The notes below the pieces were generated by a model, which did not search any database, had not been told where the DNA came from, and worked only from the letters and a program-made list of their open reading frames with translations. From contig CAJTOZ010000020.1 in assembly GCA_910578095.1 (NCBI GenBank), positions 1 through 53,624 on the forward strand: a DNA stretch of 53,624 nucleotides. Direction: 5' to 3'. Position numbers and translations under genes: made by a program. The stretch is from an uncultured Muribaculaceae bacterium. GTDB taxonomy: Bacteria > Bacteroidota > Bacteroidia > Bacteroidales > Muribaculaceae. Of this stretch, positions 52,239 to 53,624 are shown in pieces. The first letter of the stretch is position 1, and each line of letters opens with the position of its first letter.

Positions 52239-52943
52239 ATGAAATTGATCAAAATCGCAGTAATAGCGCTCCTCGGCACCACGATGCTCGTAGGAGAAAC
52301 TGCCTGCTCGTCAATGACACAGACAGGCAAAGGCGCTCTCATAGGCGGTGGCGGCGGTGCCGCTCTCGGCGCAGGTCTCGGTGCCATAATAGGCGGAGGC
52401 AAGGGCGCAGGCATAGGCAGCGCCATCGGTGCGGCCGTGGGCGCCGGAGCTGGTGCTCTCATCGGACGCAAGATGGACAAGCAGCAGCAGGAACTCGAGC
52501 AGCAGCTCGCCAATCAGGCCAAGGTGGAGCAGACCACCGACCAGAACGGCCTCCAGGCCATCAAGGTGACATTCGACGGCGGAATCCTCTTCCCCACCAA
52601 CGGCACCACCCTCAGCCAGCAGGCGCAGGCCGACCTCAGCCGCTTCGCCGCCAACCTCAAGCAGAACCCCGGCACCAACGTGCAGGTGTATGGCTTCACC
52701 GACAACACCGGCTCGCTGGCTGTCAACGAGAAGGTGTCCAACGGACGCGCCGACGCCGTGCTCCGCTACCTCGTGAACAGCGGCGTGTCGCCCACACGTG
52801 TCTACGCCCAGGGCATCCCCATGGCCGACTATGTGGCGAGCAACGAAACCGCTGCCGGACGCGCGCAGAACCGCCGCGTGGAGATCTACATCACCGCATC
52901 GCCCGAAATGGTGCAGCAGGCCGAAGCCGGCACGCTCCACTGA
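52239..52943 (+). CDS. OmpA-family lipoprotein with glycine-zipper segment (YiaD-like)
   Basis: An outer-membrane lipoprotein that binds peptidoglycan. The lipobox ends at Cys23 (GETAC). A Gly/Ala-rich double glycine zipper spans about residues 30-77 (GALIGGGGGAALGAGLGAI, and GAAVGAGAGALIGRKMDK), likely inserting in the membrane, then a Gln-rich coiled stretch, then the OmpA_C domain (about 105-222): VTFDGGILFPTNGTTLSQQA, VQVYGFTDNTGSLAVNEKVS with the diaminopimelate-binding Asp, and the closing NRRVEIYI with its Arg. The length of 234 residues fits YiaD-like proteins. It is monocistronic, ending in a good terminator. Confidence 0.92.
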   Translation: MKLIKIAVIALLGTTMLVGETACSSMTQTGKGALIGGGGGAALGAGLGAIIGGGKGAGIGSAIGAAVGAGAGALIGRKMDKQQQELEQQLANQAKVEQTTDQNGLQAIKVTFDGGILFPTNGTTLSQQAQADLSRFAANLKQNPGTNVQVYGFTDNTGSLAVNEKVSNGRADAVLRYLVNSGVSPTRVYAQGIPMADYVASNETAAGRAQNRRVEIYITASPEMVQQAEAGTLH

Positions 52944-52967
52944 TGCCGTGCACGCACACCCCTACAG

Positions 52968-52997
52968 AAAGCGCTCCCAATGCCGGAGCGCTTTTTT
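52968..52997 (+). terminator. Rho-independent terminator after the OmpA-family gene
   Basis: AAAGCGCTCC (52968-52977), loop CAATGCC, GGAGCGCTTT (52985-52994) and further T. The stem is perfect. Confidence 0.9.
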
Positions 52998-53005
52998 TAT
53001 GGTTC

Positions 53006-53475
53006 AATCAATTTATTAATTCTTTTGTTTCTTCTGTCGTTTTGTGCTTCTGTACCTTCGATTCAAGCGTCCCTACATTGCTGGCTCGCATAATCGGAAA
53101 CGCAGCTGTCCACGGTGTCCACGGTGTCCACGGTGTCCACACTACGGGGGGACGTGGACAGTGTGGACAGTGTGGACACCGATACTGCACCCATGCTTTT
53201 TTGCAAGAAAAGGGTAATATGATTGCGCAAATATGGGTAGATGCGGGCGCTGCCGTGCGTAACTTTGTATCGCAACAAGGCCTCCACCACACAGCCTCCC
53301 CCTCACCCGCCACCTCTCCGGATGGTAGGGAGAGAGGGAGAGGGGGAGGTATATTCATTTTTTACGCAAGCGCAAAAAACTCTACAAGCCGAAATGTCGC
53401 TGCATAGATCACCTTAGATTTTCGGCGGGTGCGGAAGCACAAAACGACAGAAGAAACATAATTAACAAATTGATT
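53006..53475. repeat. Inverted-repeat-bounded non-coding element with iterated hairpins
   Basis: The arms 53006-53050 and 53434-53475 are inverted copies; their inner 24 bases (53027-53050 against 53434-53457, with TCTTCTGTCGTTTTGTGCTT in the left arm) match perfectly. Inside, the 9-mer GGTGTCCAC is repeated four times at 53105-53140 (the first with one change), then three times inverted as GTGGACAGT/GTGGACACC at 53154-53180, making a long hairpin. A second purine/pyrimidine-rich hairpin (CCTCCCCCTC near 53295 against GAGGGGGAGG near 53340) follows. I see no convincing gene. This explains most of the 681-base gap 52944-53624. Confidence 0.7.
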
Positions 53476-53595
53476 ATCCGCAAAATCACCCAAGTTGACA
53501 TCATAAGGTTACCGCCTGCAAGGTAGGTACATCGCTTTGCGATGTATAATATGCCTGCACGCCAATTATACGTGCCTTTGGCTACAGTACATGAC
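53472..53595. repeat. Dispersed repeat, copy 3 (right part diverged or truncated)
   Basis: It starts GATTATCCGCAAAATCACCC like the other copies and keeps the ACATCGC-TTT-GCGATGT hairpin. After ACGTGCC the second hairpin breaks down (CGTGCCTTTGGCTACAG), and no right inverted repeat appears before the window ends at 53624. It abuts the right arm of the inverted-repeat element. Confidence 0.75.
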
Positions 53596-53624
53596 AATTT
53601 TTAGGTAACGGTTTGTGGTGGATG

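Noticed and set aside
53105..53180. CRISPR-like array
   Set aside because: The 9-base units are contiguous with no spacers and turn into inverted copies; it is an iterated hairpin and not a CRISPR array. No cas gene is present.

Overview
The window looks like a chromosomal segment of a GC-rich member of the order Bacteroidales, most likely Muribaculaceae-like (family level is inference). Support comes from promoters of the Bacteroidetes sigma type (TTTG, about 20 bp, then TAnnTTTG), the lineage-specific block nrnA - DUF4827 lipoprotein - phosphosugar mutase, a SusB-type GH97 enzyme, an HsdR_N-like nuclease beside holA, weak Shine-Dalgarno signals and many four-base ATGA gene overlaps.

Left part (1-13.7 kb): an accessory defence island. 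A tightly packed, apparently single transcription unit carries hsdM, hsdS, hsdR, a YgjP/DUF45 metallopeptidase, an AbiH-family gene and a Fic gene with its own inhibitory helix. It is preceded by a 5'-truncated, chimeric Fic gene and followed by a decayed DUF1848 fragment and a stand-alone ApeA-like HEPN gene. Several of these genes (abiH, apeA, the second target domain of hsdS) are strikingly AT-rich beside the GC-rich core genes, which fits recent acquisition.

Middle part (13.7-41 kb): core genes. A Nudix gene; a coupled flavin reductase - tag - yccF unit; nrnA - DUF4827 - glmM-type mutase; a panC-panD-ffh-folD-capA run ending at tRNA-His; TIGR02757 gene, HsdR_N-like nuclease and holA; a three-part RND efflux operon with crcB behind it; two outer-membrane barrel genes; tsaD-cinA; and a GH97 alpha-glucosidase, galactokinase and sugar O-acetyltransferase group.

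Right part (41-53.6 kb): an ion channel; an ECF-type nickel/cobalt importer (fused CbiM with PDGLE domain, CbiQ, CbiO) divergent from a urea transporter and an MFS transporter, which together suggest nickel supply for a urease lying outside the window; a biotin-dependent decarboxylase alpha subunit; glutamate decarboxylase; an EamA exporter; and an OmpA lipoprotein.

The most interesting non-coding signals are a family of about 157-bp repeats with terminal inverted repeats and internal hairpins (four copies, each parked next to a terminator) and a separate, roughly 470-bp inverted-repeat-bounded, non-coding element at 53.0-53.5 kb that contains an iterated 9-bp hairpin. All functional names rest on motif recognition by eye; no database search was run.
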